DNA from: JAHRAW01 sp965249835 | GTDB lineage: Bacteria > Pseudomonadota > Gammaproteobacteria > Arenicellales > Poriferihabitantaceae | NCBI GenBank assembly: GCA_965249835.1 | Contig: CBDFMY010000003.1 | Location: forward strand, 1 to 64,000 | Reading direction: 5' to 3' | Length of the DNA: 64,000 bases | Shown here: positions 25,811-35,513 of the stretch, in pieces | Layout: the number at the start of each line of letters is the position of its first letter | How positions within the stretch are numbered: the first letter of the stretch is position 1 | Notes under the pieces: generated by a model | Databases searched by the model: none | What the model was told of the DNA's origin: nothing | What the model saw: only the letters and a program-made list of their open reading frames with translations | Made by a program: the position numbers and the translations under genes

Positions 25811-28309
25811 ATGACCGACCTATACAACCCGCTTGAAATCGAATCCGGTGTGCAAAAATACTGGACCGACAACCGCTGTTTCGTGGTCACCGAAGATCCC
25901 GAGCGCGAGAAGTTTTATTGCTTGTCGATGCTGCCCTACCCGTCCGGCCAGTTGCACATGGGGCATGTGCGCAACTACACCATCGGCGATGTGATTAGCC
26001 GCTATCAACGCATGCTGGGTAAAAATGTCTTGCAGCCCATGGGTTGGGATGCGTTCGGGCTACCGGCTGAAAACGCCGCCATCGAGCGCAACATGCCGCC
26101 GGCGCAGTGGACTTACGCCAACATTGATTACATGAAAGGGCAATTGAAACGGCTCGGTTTTGCCTACGACTGGAGCCGCGAATTGGCGACTTGTCGGCCC
26201 GAATATTATCGCTGGGAGCAATGGTTTTTTAATCAGTTATTGGAAAAGGGGCTGGCGTATAAAAAAATGGCGATGGTCAATTGGGATCCGGTGGAGCAAA
26301 CCGTGCTCGCCAACGAGCAAGTGGAAAACGGTCGCGGCTGGCGTTCCGGCGCGCTGGTGGAACAGCGCGAAATTTCGCAATGGTTCATCCGCATCACCGA
26401 CTACGCCGAGGAGTTGCTGCGCGACATCGACCAACTGGATGGCTGGCCCGAATCGGTCAAGGCCATGCAGCGCAACTGGATCGGCCGCTCCGAAGGCATT
26501 GAGTTTAATTTTGAAGTGGAAGGGAGCGATGATGCCGAGTTCAATAAAATTGGTGTCTACACCACGCGCCCCGACACCCTGATGGGCATCACCGCGATCT
26601 TCGTCGCCGCGCAACATCCGTTGGCGTTGCAAGTGGCGCAGAGTGACTCGCGCATCGCCGAGTTCGTCGCGCAATGTAAAACCGCGCACACATCAGAAGA
26701 AGAATTGGAGACCATGCCGAAAAAAGGCGTGGCGTTGGGCATCAACGGCATCCATCCGGTCAGCGGCGAGCGCGTTCCGATTTGGGCTGCCAACTTTGTG
26801 TTGATTACCTACGGCACCGGCGCGGTGATGGCGGTGCCGGCGCATGACCAGCGCGATTTTGAATTTGCGCGTGCGCATAATATTGAAATACGTCCGGTAA
26901 TTAAATCTGCGAATGAATCACATGAGCATGACTATGAGCAATCCGCATTCATATCAAAAGATGGTGTGGTGTTTAATTCCGCACAGTTTAACGGTTTGAA
27001 CTTCGCGCAAGCGTTTGACGCGGTCGCGCAATTTATGGAAAAAAATGATAAGGGAAAGCGCACGGTGAATTACCGCCTACGCGATTGGGGCGTGTCGCGC
27101 CAGCGTTATTGGGGCTGCCCGATTCCGGTGATGTATGACAAAAATGATAACGCGGTGGCGGTGCCGGACCAGGAGTTGCCGGTGGTGCTGCCCGAAGATG
27201 TCGCGTTTTCGGGCGTGTCATCGCCGCTCAAAGACAACCCCGATTTCGCACGCACCCAGTTGCCCGGAAGCCTTGAGACCGCAACCCGCGAGACCGATAC
27301 ATTTGATACTTTCTTCGAATCGTCGTGGTATTTTCATCGCTATTGCTGCCCGGGAAGCGACCACGCCATGCTCGATGCGCGCGCCGATTATTGGCTGCCG
27401 GTGGATCAATATGTCGGCGGCATTGAACACGCGGTGTTGCATTTGTTGTATGCGCGTTTTTTTCACAAACTGCTGCGCGATGCCGGGCTGGTAAAAAGCG
27501 ACGAGCCGTTCACCAACCTGCTGTGTCAGGGCATGGTATTGAAAGGCGGCGCGAAAATGTCCAAGTCCAAAGGCAACACGATTGACCCGCAGTCCATGAT
27601 TGATCGCTACGGTGCCGACACGGTGCGCTTGTTTATGATGTTTGCCTCGCCGCCGGAGCAATCTTTGGAATGGAATGATGATGCGGTGGCCGGCGCGCAT
27701 CGCTTCCTGCGCAGGTGGTGGCAGTTGGCACAACGCAACACCGAAGTTGTGATGGCGGCAAAGCCGACGCCAGCGAACCGCCGTTGGGCTTCGGCGTTGC
27801 AAGACCAACACGCGCTGGCGTTACGCCGACAGGTTCACACCATGCTGAAAAAAGCTAATCGCGACTATCGCAAAATGCAATACAACACGGTCATCGCCGC
27901 CTGCATGGAATTGCTGAACGCCATGGATCGCTTCGACCCGAATTTGAATGCGGAATGTGCGGCGGTGTTGCGCGAAGGATTGATCGCGATGACCAAAGTG
28001 ATGGCGCCCATCGTGCCGCACATCGCGCATCAATTGTGGCGTGACCTCGACCAGCATGGCGACATCATTGATGCCGAATGGCCACTGGTCGACGAGGACG
28101 CCTTGGTCGGCGACACCATCACACTGGCGGTGCAGGTCAACGGCAAACTGCGTGGACAAATCGAAGTCGCCACCGACAGCGACAACGCGCACATCGAACG
28201 CACCGCGCACGAGGATGAAAATGTGCACAAATACATCGCCGACCAAGCCATCGTCAAAACCATCGTGGTGCCGGGGCGGCTGGTGAATATCGTGGTGCGG
28301 GCCTTGTAG
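25811..28309 (+). CDS. leuS: leucyl-tRNA synthetase
   Basis: 832-residue class I synthetase that charges tRNA-Leu. The HIGH-type motif HMGH is at 49-52 within LPYPSGQLHMGHVRNYTIGD, and KMSKS at 582-586. The editing (CP1) domain shows the VYTTRPDTLMGITAIFVA threonine-rich segment. The start at 25811 (MTDLYNPLEIE) matches the family; the open frame upstream runs through repeat-derived sequence. lptE starts 4 bp after the stop, the usual leuS-lptE-holA order. Confidence 0.97.
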   Translation: MTDLYNPLEIESGVQKYWTDNRCFVVTEDPEREKFYCLSMLPYPSGQLHMGHVRNYTIGDVISRYQRMLGKNVLQPMGWDAFGLPAENAAIERNMPPAQWTYANIDYMKGQLKRLGFAYDWSRELATCRPEYYRWEQWFFNQLLEKGLAYKKMAMVNWDPVEQTVLANEQVENGRGWRSGALVEQREISQWFIRITDYAEELLRDIDQLDGWPESVKAMQRNWIGRSEGIEFNFEVEGSDDAEFNKIGVYTTRPDTLMGITAIFVAAQHPLALQVAQSDSRIAEFVAQCKTAHTSEEELETMPKKGVALGINGIHPVSGERVPIWAANFVLITYGTGAVMAVPAHDQRDFEFARAHNIEIRPVIKSANESHEHDYEQSAFISKDGVVFNSAQFNGLNFAQAFDAVAQFMEKNDKGKRTVNYRLRDWGVSRQRYWGCPIPVMYDKNDNAVAVPDQELPVVLPEDVAFSGVSSPLKDNPDFARTQLPGSLETATRETDTFDTFFESSWYFHRYCCPGSDHAMLDARADYWLPVDQYVGGIEHAVLHLLYARFFHKLLRDAGLVKSDEPFTNLLCQGMVLKGGAKMSKSKGNTIDPQSMIDRYGADTVRLFMMFASPPEQSLEWNDDAVAGAHRFLRRWWQLAQRNTEVVMAAKPTPANRRWASALQDQHALALRRQVHTMLKKANRDYRKMQYNTVIAACMELLNAMDRFDPNLNAECAAVLREGLIAMTKVMAPIVPHIAHQLWRDLDQHGDIIDAEWPLVDEDALVGDTITLAVQVNGKLRGQIEVATDSDNAHIERTAHEDENVHKYIADQAIVKTIVVPGRLVNIVVRAL

Positions 28310-28312
28310 GGT

Positions 28313-28834
28313 ATGTTTGCGCCTGCGCTTCTCCATATTCGAAACTGGACGCTGTGCATGACATGGCTTGCCGGCGTGTCGTTGCTCGCCGGCTGTGGGT
28401 TTCACTTGCGCGGCACCATCGACCTTCCGCCCGAATTGACGCGCGTGTATGTGAGCGGTGCCGACCGCGATCTGACGGAACATCTTGCCGATGCGCTTGC
28501 CATGCGCGGAGCGGTGATTATGAACAACCCGGACGCGGGCGCGACGCACATCGATTTGATTGATGCTCGTTTTGAACGCGAAGTGCTGGCCACCGACGCC
28601 GACGGGCGGGCGAGTGCCTATACGCTTTATTACCGGATTACTTTCCGCGTGACCGGCGGCGATGGCGCGCCGTTGCAATCCGACACATCGATCGCGCTAC
28701 AACGCGCCTTTGACTACCACCAGAACCGCGAGTTGCAAGCCGAGCAGGAAATGCGCTTTCTGGAAACCGACATGCGCCGCGAAGCGGTGTCGCGAATGTT
28801 GCAACGACTGGCACGACTTTCATCGCAACTTTAA
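28313..28834 (+). CDS. lptE: LPS-assembly lipoprotein LptE
   Basis: 173-residue outer-membrane lipoprotein (RlpB) that plugs the LptD barrel during lipopolysaccharide export. The N-terminus has a hydrophobic segment and lipobox LLAGC, giving lipidated C28, followed by GFHLRG, the family hallmark. The start at 28313 gives a slightly long signal region; ATG 28358 (MTWLAGVSLLAGCGF) is a plausible alternative. Its position between leuS and holA supports the call. Confidence 0.92.
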   Translation: MFAPALLHIRNWTLCMTWLAGVSLLAGCGFHLRGTIDLPPELTRVYVSGADRDLTEHLADALAMRGAVIMNNPDAGATHIDLIDARFEREVLATDADGRASAYTLYYRITFRVTGGDGAPLQSDTSIALQRAFDYHQNRELQAEQEMRFLETDMRREAVSRMLQRLARLSSQL

Positions 28835-28845
28835 TCGCACATACC

Positions 28846-29871
28846 ATGCGCATCAAACTTTCTTCATTGTCATCCCACCTCAAGCCGGAGTTGGCACCGT
28901 TGTATCATCTGTTCGGCACCGAAACTTTGTTGATCGAAGAAGCCCTGGATGAAATCCGCCACCAGGCGCGGCAGCAGCGATTCACCGAACGCATCCGCTA
29001 CACCGTGGAACCCGGCTTCAACTGGAATCAGTTAATCGCCGGCGGCCAATCCATGTCGTTGTTCTCCGATAAAAAAATCATTGAACTGCGTATGCCCACC
29101 GGCAAGCCGAGCGTTGGCGGCGACAAGGCGTTGATTAATTATGTGGATTCTATTTCCGGTAACGACACCGTGTTGCTGTTGATCAGCGGTGCCATCGACA
29201 AGCGCGCGCAAAATACCAAGTGGTTCAAAAAAGTCGAGGACGTCGGCGTGGCGGTGGAATGTCCCGGCATTTCCGCGGCGCAACTGCCGAAATGGATTAG
29301 CCGGCGCATGCACGCCAAAGGTTTGCAGGCGGATGCGGAAGCGGCGCAACGGCTGAGTCATTTTGTCGAGGGCAACCTGCTTGCCGCCGCTCAGGAAATC
29401 AACTTGCTCGCGCTGCTATCGCCCGGCGGAAAAATCACCGCCGAGACGGTGGAGAATGCCATCGCCGACCACGCACGCTTCACCGTCTATACTTTGGTTG
29501 ATGCCTGTCTGGCTGGCTCGGCGCATCGTTGCACGCGCATCCTCCAGGGGCTACGGCGCGGCCGTGCCGAACCGGTGCTGATTTTATGGGCACTGACGCG
29601 CGAGACGCGCACCTTGTGTCATCTGTCGGCCGGCATAGCGGCGGGTGCGCGAGCGCAAGACTTATACAAACGCCACGGCATCTGGAGCAGCCGCAGCAAT
29701 CTGGTCGACTCGGCGTTGCGCCGCTTGTCCGCGCCCCAATGCCACACCCTGCTGCGGCGATTGGTACGTGCGGATTTGATGCTCAAGGGCCGTGCGCCCA
29801 TGCAACGCGAAAGCATCTGGGAAGAAATCGAAAGCATCGGCCTGCGCATGTGCGGGCTGCGCATCCATTAG
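28846..29871 (+). CDS. holA: DNA polymerase III subunit delta HolA
   Basis: 341-residue clamp-loader subunit that opens the beta clamp. Recognisable by the N-terminal PLYHLFGTETLLIEEALDEIR and SLFSDKKIIELRMPTGKP segments, the LPKWISRRMHAKGL central part and the C-terminal collar domain. It follows lptE by 11 bp, the standard proteobacterial arrangement. No catalytic site is expected. Confidence 0.93.
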   Translation: MRIKLSSLSSHLKPELAPLYHLFGTETLLIEEALDEIRHQARQQRFTERIRYTVEPGFNWNQLIAGGQSMSLFSDKKIIELRMPTGKPSVGGDKALINYVDSISGNDTVLLLISGAIDKRAQNTKWFKKVEDVGVAVECPGISAAQLPKWISRRMHAKGLQADAEAAQRLSHFVEGNLLAAAQEINLLALLSPGGKITAETVENAIADHARFTVYTLVDACLAGSAHRCTRILQGLRRGRAEPVLILWALTRETRTLCHLSAGIAAGARAQDLYKRHGIWSSRSNLVDSALRRLSAPQCHTLLRRLVRADLMLKGRAPMQRESIWEEIESIGLRMCGLRIH

Positions 29872-30014
29872 CGATGAGCATAACGGCTCCTGCCCTCTCT
29901 TGTCTGGCAATAGCAAAAAACTATCAAACCCATAAAAACAATAAAATTTACAAATGGTAAAACAACCGCTACGCTGGTCGGCCATGCAACCATTCATTGC
30001 TACAGGAGCAAATC

Positions 30015-31454
30015 ATGGCCAACCAGAAACCATTGAGATTAACCACCGCCGCCGGCATACCGGTCGCCGACAACCAGAATTCCCAGACCGCGGGCAAGCG
30101 CGGGCCGTTGTTGGTGCAGGACTGGCAGTTGTTTGAGAAGCACGCGCATTTCAATCGCGAGCGCATCCCGGAGCGCGTGGTGCACGCCAAAGGCTCGGGC
30201 GCTTACGGTAGTTTGAAGATTACCGCCGACCTGAGTGCTTATACCCGCGCCGCCTGTTTGCAGCCCGGTGCCGAGAGTGAATGTTTCCTGCGCTTTTCCA
30301 CCGTCGCCGGCGAAAGCGGCGCGGCCGACGCGGAGCGCGATGTGCGGGGGTTTGCGCTCAAGGTGTATACCGAGGAAGGCAACTGGGATTTGGTGGGCAA
30401 CAACACGCCGGTTTTCTTCGTGCGCGACCCGTATAAATTTCCGGACTTCATTCATTCACAAAAACGTGACCCGAAAACCAATCTGCGCGACCCGGCGGCG
30501 ATGTGGGATTTCTGGTCGCAGTCGCCGGAGAGTTTGCATCAGGTTACCATCTTGATGTCGCAGCGCGGCTTGCCGAGAAGTTATCGCCACATGAACGGCT
30601 ATGGCTCGCATACTTACAGTTTCATCAACGCCAAAGGCGAACGCTTCTGGGTCAAGTTTCATTTCAAAACCCGCCAGGGCATTGATTGTCTCAGCGAGGC
30701 GGATTCGGCGACAACGATTAGTGTTGATCGCGAATCACATCAGCGTGATTTGTTTGAAGCAATCGAGCAGGGAGATTTCCCGCGCTGGCGTTTCTGTGTA
30801 CAGATTATGCCGCAGGCGGAAGCCGAGCAATACGCCATCAATCCGTTTGACCTGACCAAGGTCTGGCCGCACAGCGATTATCCGCTGATTGAGGTGGGCG
30901 AATTGTGCTTGAATCGAAACCCGGAGAATTATTTTGCGGAAGTGGAACAAGCCGCGTTTTCCCCGGCAAACGTGCCGCCGGGTATTGGCCACAGCCCCGA
31001 CAAGATGCTGCAGTTCAGGATTTTTTCGTATCCCGATGCGCAACGTTATCGTTTGGGTGTGAATTACCCGACGTTGCCGGTCAACCAACCGCGTTGCCCG
31101 ATACATTCATACAACCGCGCCGGTGCCATGCGTTTTGATAACGACGGCGGCGCGGTTAACTACGAGCCGAATACCCGAGGCGGCCCGGTGGAAGATCCCA
31201 ACTACACGGAGCCGCCGTTGAAAATAGACGGCAACGCCGCACGCTACGATCACCGAGAAGATACCGACTATTACTCTCAGGCCGGCGCGTTGTTTCGGTT
31301 GATGGACCCGGCGCAACAGGCAAACTTGATGGACACCATCGCCGATGCCATGCAAGGGGTGCCGAGTTCCATCGTGCGGTTGCAACTGGAACATTTTAGT
31401 CAAGCGGATCCCGACTACGGAAAAGGCATTGGCGAGCGGTTGAAAATCGCTTAA
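30015..31454 (+). CDS. katA: haem catalase KatA (clade 3, monofunctional)
   Basis: 479-residue catalase that disproportionates hydrogen peroxide. The distal histidine H57 lies in ERVVHAKGSGAYG, the Asn loop in DLVGNNTPVFFVRDP, and the proximal haem tyrosine in FRIFSYPDAQRYRLGVNY. An AGGAG ribosome site lies 8 bp before ATG 30015. The small-subunit length and lack of a C-terminal flavodoxin-like domain indicate clade 3. No OxyR-type gene is adjacent. The 140-bp upstream gap is AT-rich but without a clear promoter. Confidence 0.95.
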   Translation: MANQKPLRLTTAAGIPVADNQNSQTAGKRGPLLVQDWQLFEKHAHFNRERIPERVVHAKGSGAYGSLKITADLSAYTRAACLQPGAESECFLRFSTVAGESGAADAERDVRGFALKVYTEEGNWDLVGNNTPVFFVRDPYKFPDFIHSQKRDPKTNLRDPAAMWDFWSQSPESLHQVTILMSQRGLPRSYRHMNGYGSHTYSFINAKGERFWVKFHFKTRQGIDCLSEADSATTISVDRESHQRDLFEAIEQGDFPRWRFCVQIMPQAEAEQYAINPFDLTKVWPHSDYPLIEVGELCLNRNPENYFAEVEQAAFSPANVPPGIGHSPDKMLQFRIFSYPDAQRYRLGVNYPTLPVNQPRCPIHSYNRAGAMRFDNDGGAVNYEPNTRGGPVEDPNYTEPPLKIDGNAARYDHREDTDYYSQAGALFRLMDPAQQANLMDTIADAMQGVPSSIVRLQLEHFSQADPDYGKGIGERLKIA

Positions 31455-31483
31455 TCTTTTTTCAACCAAGCGGCGATGCCATC

Positions 31484-31501
31484 ACCGCATCGTGCGGTTT
31501 T
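31484..31501 (+). terminator. possible katA terminator
   Basis: A 6-bp stem ACCGCA / TGCGGT with a TCG loop (31484-31498) is followed by TTTTGTCTT, 30 bp after the katA stop. The stem is short, so efficiency is doubtful. Confidence 0.45.
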
Positions 31502-31549
31502 GTCTTACAATAACGCGCCTATCTTCATCGCATCACATCGCATCAGGCA

Positions 31550-32830
31550 ATGCAAGGCAACACCGCACAATCATCCGGCGTCTGCGCCCAGATCAAGCAG
31601 TTGGGGCAATCCGCTCGCAACGCGTCGGCGGTCATCGCCGGCGCCAGCACCTCGGTTAAGAACTCCGCGCTGGAAGCCATCGCGCAACACTTGTCGAACA
31701 ACCAGGCTACGATTCTCAAGGCGAACGCCAAAGATTGGCAAGCCGGTCGGCAAAATCATCTGAGCGATGCGTTGCTGGATCGGCTGGCACTTGATGCAAA
31801 ACGCATTGCCGCCATGGCCGAGGGCTGTCGCCAGGTCGCCGGTCTACCCGATCCGGTCGGGGAAATGACCGCCATGGCGCATCGCCCGAGCGGCATCCAG
31901 GTCGGCAAAATGCGCGTGCCTTTGGGCACCATCGGAATCATTTATGAATCGCGGCCCAATGTGACCATTGACGCCGCTGCGTTGTGTTTGAAAGCCGGCA
32001 ACGCGGTAATTCTGCGCGGTGGCTCCGAGGCGATCAACTCAAACCTCGCACTCGCTGAATCGTTGCAAGCCGGGTTGCAACAGGCCGGCTTGCCAACGGC
32101 GGTGGTGCAACTGGTGGAGACCACCGACCGCGCCGCAGTCGGCGCGCTGATTACCATGCCCGAATACATCGACATCATCATTCCGCGCGGCGGTAAAAGC
32201 CTCATCGAGCGCATCAGCCGCGAAGCATCGGTGCCGGTCATTCGACATCTTGATGGCATGTGTCATGTATATATCGACGCCGATGCCGATCTCGATAAAG
32301 CGATGAAAATTGCCTACAACGCCAAAGCGAGACGCTACGGCATCTGCGGTGCCATGGAAACTTTGCTGGTGCATGAAAAAGTCGCGCACGAAGTGTTGCC
32401 GAAATTATCGCAACGCTATTTTGACAAGGGCATTGAATTGCGCGGCTGCGAAAAATCCCGCGACCTCGTGTCGCAGATGAAAGTGGCAACCGAAGACGAT
32501 TGGCGCACCGAATACCTGGATGCAATTCTTGCGGTGTGCGTGGTGGACAGTCTTGAGCAAGCCATTGAACACATCAACACCTTCGGCTCGCACCATACCG
32601 ATGCCATCGTCACCGAAAACCGTGCGCACAGTGATCGATTCCTGCGCGAAGTCGATTCCAGTTCGGTGATGGTCAACGCCTCAACTCAATTCGCCGACGG
32701 CTTCGAATACGGACTCGGTGCGGAAATCGGCATCAGCACCGACAAACTGCATGTGCGCGGACCGGTGGGGCTGGAAGGGTTGACCTGTCAGAAATATATT
32801 GTTGTCGGCGACGGACATATCCGCGCCTGA
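31550..32830 (+). CDS. proA: gamma-glutamyl phosphate reductase ProA
   Basis: 426-residue NADPH-dependent enzyme that reduces gamma-glutamyl phosphate to the semialdehyde in proline synthesis. Typical segments are VPLGTIGIIYESRPNVTIDA, LRGGSEAINSN and IPRGGKSLIE. The catalytic cysteine is in RYGICGAMETLLV (about residue 266), and the C-terminal end contains GLGAEIGISTDKLH-RGPVGLEGLT. proB is not adjacent. Confidence 0.95.
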   Translation: MQGNTAQSSGVCAQIKQLGQSARNASAVIAGASTSVKNSALEAIAQHLSNNQATILKANAKDWQAGRQNHLSDALLDRLALDAKRIAAMAEGCRQVAGLPDPVGEMTAMAHRPSGIQVGKMRVPLGTIGIIYESRPNVTIDAAALCLKAGNAVILRGGSEAINSNLALAESLQAGLQQAGLPTAVVQLVETTDRAAVGALITMPEYIDIIIPRGGKSLIERISREASVPVIRHLDGMCHVYIDADADLDKAMKIAYNAKARRYGICGAMETLLVHEKVAHEVLPKLSQRYFDKGIELRGCEKSRDLVSQMKVATEDDWRTEYLDAILAVCVVDSLEQAIEHINTFGSHHTDAIVTENRAHSDRFLREVDSSSVMVNASTQFADGFEYGLGAEIGISTDKLHVRGPVGLEGLTCQKYIVVGDGHIRA

Positions 32831-32851
32831 TTGTCGCGGCTTGGTCAACAA

Positions 32852-33493
32852 CTAACTCAGCAACCACGCGGCAATAACTTCGCCGGCCTGCTCCACGCCC
32901 TGTTTTTTGGTCGCCGAGAACAACTGCACGGTGGCTTCGGGCTGATCTTTCAATTGGTTGCGAATCTGCTGAAGCGTGCCGGTAGCCTGGCCGCGCTTGT
33001 ATTTGTCCGCCTTGGTCAGGAGAATATGCGCCGGCAAGCCAATTTCCCAGCAGCAACGAAGCATGGTTTGATCGAGGTCGGTCAACGGATGACGAATGTC
33101 CATCGGAATCACCAGCGCCTTGAGGCACTCGCGCGCGGATAGATAGTCGGTAACAAACTGCTGCCAGTGTCGGCGCAACTGTTGTGGCGCGCGTGCGTAG
33201 CCATAGCCCGGCAAATCCACCAACCGGTGCTCGGCATCCACATCAAAAAACACGATCTGTCGGGTGCGCCCCGGGGTCTTGCTGGTTTTTGCCAGACGGT
33301 TTTGATTGACGATGGCGTTGATCGCGCTCGACTTGCCGACATTGGAGCGACCGGCAAACGCGACTTCGGCGCCGACATCCGACGGCCATTGATGCGGATG
33401 GTGGGCGGCGCAGGCATACACCGCTTTGCTGAAATCCAGATTGAAATTGGTACCGGTCACTTTCTTGCGCTGGAATGTTGGTATAATCCGCAC
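32852..33493 (-). CDS. engB: ribosome biogenesis GTPase EngB (YsxC/YihA)
   Basis: 213-residue GTPase needed for 50S subunit assembly. Motifs are G1 GRSNVGKSS (48-56), G2 KTPGRTRQI, G3 DLPGYGYA and G4 LTKADKYKRG. Divergent from the cytochrome c4 gene, a conserved arrangement in many gamma- and betaproteobacteria. The start at 33493 sits on top of the candidate plus-strand promoter of that gene. Confidence 0.95.
   Translation of the reverse strand: MRIIPTFQRKKVTGTNFNLDFSKAVYACAAHHPHQWPSDVGAEVAFAGRSNVGKSSAINAIVNQNRLAKTSKTPGRTRQIVFFDVDAEHRLVDLPGYGYARAPQQLRRHWQQFVTDYLSARECLKALVIPMDIRHPLTDLDQTMLRCCWEIGLPAHILLTKADKYKRGQATGTLQQIRNQLKDQPEATVQLFSATKKQGVEQAGEVIAAWLLS
33479..33487 (+). promoter_or_regulatory. 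extended -10 promoter of the cytochrome c4 gene
   Basis: TGGTATAAT combines a perfect -10 hexamer (33482-33487) with the upstream TG of extended -10 promoters, about 107 bp before the start. No good -35 is seen, as is usual for this class. Confidence 0.45.
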
Positions 33494-33593
33494 GTGATTT
33501 TACCGCGTCTCGTTGGTGCTGTCGCGGCGGTGATGTGCATGATGATGCGCGCAACGATACGCGTGATGATTAATAAACAACCCAAAAAATGAC

Positions 33594-34223
33594 ATGAATA
33601 CCATATGCTTTTTGTCGCGCGTTTTTATAACGCTGGCGGGATTATTTTTCGGCTACCTGTTCATTGGCACCGCCATCGCCGAACAAGGTGACGCCACCGC
33701 CGGCAAAACCGCTTCGGTAATTTGCGTGGCGTGCCACGGCGCAAACGGCAACAGTGCCACCGACCAATTCCCCCACCTCGCCGCTCAAGTGCCCGGTTAT
33801 ATCGCCGCGCAACTGGCGAAATATAAATCCGGAGAACGCGCGAGCCCGATCATGGCCGGGATGGTCGCGTCATTGTCGACGCAAGACATGGCAAATCTGG
33901 ACGCCTACTACAGCAGTTTGGAAGGTAACAAAGGTGCCATCACCGCGGCGCAGGAAGAAGACGCGCTGGCCGGAGGTGAAATCTATCGCGGCGGCTACCA
34001 ACCCTACAACATCGCCGCGTGCATGAGTTGCCACGGACCATCGGGCCACGGCATTCCACCGGCTTTCCCGCGACTGTCGGGCCAGCACGCCGCCTACATT
34101 GAAGCGCAACTTCTGGCGTTCAAATCCGGCGCGCGCGTCGACCCGGTTATGAACCCGATCGCGTTCCCGCTATCCGAACAACAAATCAAACAACTCGCAT
34201 TGTATATTTCGGCATTGCATTGA
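33594..34223 (+). CDS. di-haem cytochrome c4
   Basis: 209-residue periplasmic electron carrier with a signal peptide (cleavage near AIAEQ) and two class I cytochrome c domains. Haem attachment sites are CVACH (44-48) and CMSCH (143-147), with downstream Met ligands in SPIMAGM and DPVMNPIA. Cytochrome c4 delivers electrons to terminal oxidases such as cbb3. The pairing with engB is conserved. Confidence 0.93.
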   Translation: MNTICFLSRVFITLAGLFFGYLFIGTAIAEQGDATAGKTASVICVACHGANGNSATDQFPHLAAQVPGYIAAQLAKYKSGERASPIMAGMVASLSTQDMANLDAYYSSLEGNKGAITAAQEEDALAGGEIYRGGYQPYNIAACMSCHGPSGHGIPPAFPRLSGQHAAYIEAQLLAFKSGARVDPVMNPIAFPLSEQQIKQLALYISALH

Positions 34224-34341
34224 CGCGCGTTGCGCTTGCTTTTTCGTCGCCATGCGGTGTTGCGCATCGTCACCCGGTCGCTCACATACTTAATGTGTCG
34301 TGACTCTAAAACGGCGTTACCGCGACAAACAATCAACTCAA

Positions 34342-35238
34342 TTACAACTCACGCGGCACCTCAATGCCGTGTTTCCGGCTGGCCGCGATCACCGTGTTGC
34401 GCAGCAAGCAGGCGATGGTCATCGGTCCCACACCGCCGGGCACCGGAGTAATTGCATCGGCCACTTTCATCGCCGCGTCGAAATCCACATCGCCGACCAG
34501 TGCTTTTTTTGTTCCGCCATCCTTGTCATCAACTTGAATGCGATTGATGCCGACATCAATCACCGTCGCACCCGGCTTAATCCAATCACCCTTGATCATT
34601 TGCGGCACGCCGACCGCGGCGATCAGAATGTCCGCGGCGCGACACACCGCCGGTAAATCGTGCGTGCGCGAATGTGCCACCGTTACCGTGCAATGCTCCT
34701 GCAACAACAGCATGGCCGATGGCTTGCCGACGATATTGGAACGCCCCACCACCACCGCGTTTTTGCCGGACAAGTCGCCGAGATGATCTTTCAGCAGCAG
34801 CAAACATCCGGCGGGCGTGCACGGCACCAGACACTCATCGCCGACCACCAGTTTGCCGACATTCTCAACATGGAAGCCGTCCACATCTTTGTCCACATTG
34901 ATGGCGTTGATTACTTTCGCCTCGTCGATCTGCTTCGGTAGCGGCAGTTGCACCAAAATTCCGTGCACCGCCGGGTCGTCATTAAGTTGCGCCACCAACG
35001 CCAGTAAATCGCGCTCGGTGGTGTCGGCGGGTAATTTATACTCAAACGAATTCATACCCGCGGCCACGGTTTGCTTGCCCTTGTTCAGAACATAAACCGC
35101 GCTGGCCGGGTCCTCGCCGACCAACACCACCGCCAATCCCGGCTTCACGCCGTGGTTCGTATGCAAGGTGCCAACCGCGTCAGAAATGCGTGCGCGCAAA
35201 CCGGCGGCAAACGCCTTGCCGTCAATAATTGTTGCCAT
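34342..35238 (-). CDS. folD: bifunctional methylenetetrahydrofolate dehydrogenase/cyclohydrolase FolD
   Basis: 298-residue enzyme interconverting methylene-, methenyl- and 10-formyl-tetrahydrofolate. Recognisable by GLAVVLVGEDPASAVYVLNK, VHGILVQLPLPKQID, DVDGFH, PCTPAGC, VVVGRSNIVGKP and the C-terminal PVPGGVGPMTIACL. The start at 35238 (MATIIDGKAFAAGLRARI) has a GGGAG ribosome site; the 58-residue longer frame is not supported. It is convergent with cytochrome c4. Confidence 0.95.
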   Translation of the reverse strand: MATIIDGKAFAAGLRARISDAVGTLHTNHGVKPGLAVVLVGEDPASAVYVLNKGKQTVAAGMNSFEYKLPADTTERDLLALVAQLNDDPAVHGILVQLPLPKQIDEAKVINAINVDKDVDGFHVENVGKLVVGDECLVPCTPAGCLLLLKDHLGDLSGKNAVVVGRSNIVGKPSAMLLLQEHCTVTVAHSRTHDLPAVCRAADILIAAVGVPQMIKGDWIKPGATVIDVGINRIQVDDKDGGTKKALVGDVDFDAAMKVADAITPVPGGVGPMTIACLLRNTVIAASRKHGIEVPREL

Positions 35239-35432
35239 TGAGTCTCCCGTAGTTAGCCGTGCGTGGACGCGTGGCTGTTGTGTGGTGGTAGAGTTTCGGC
35301 GAATCGGAAACCTTCCGGCACCGGCACCCGCCGCGTGCGAATTCGACCACAAATCGCCGCTTCGCTCAAGTCCAGTTTTTTGTACTACGGCAACAACCGA
35401 AAGTATTGGCACCCTAAAAGCATAGCCGGGAA

Positions 35433-35492
35433 CTATGTATTATTAGGGTTGACAACATACCCAAATCTATGTTATAATAGTTGCATACATAG
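35433..35492 (+). promoter_or_regulatory. strong promoter flanked by inverted repeats (candidate operator)
   Basis: TTGACA (35449-35454) and TATAAT (35473-35478) are both consensus, with 18-bp spacing. The promoter is bracketed by perfect 8-bp inverted repeats CTATGTAT (35433-35440) and ATACATAG (35485-35492), centred on it, with a further half-site ATCTATG in the spacer. This suggests a repressor that occludes or loops over the promoter, possibly a product of the cassette itself. The gap 35239-35513 holds nothing else recognisable. Confidence 0.75.
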
Positions 35493-35513
35493 TTTTTTTT
35501 AAAAGGTGACCCC

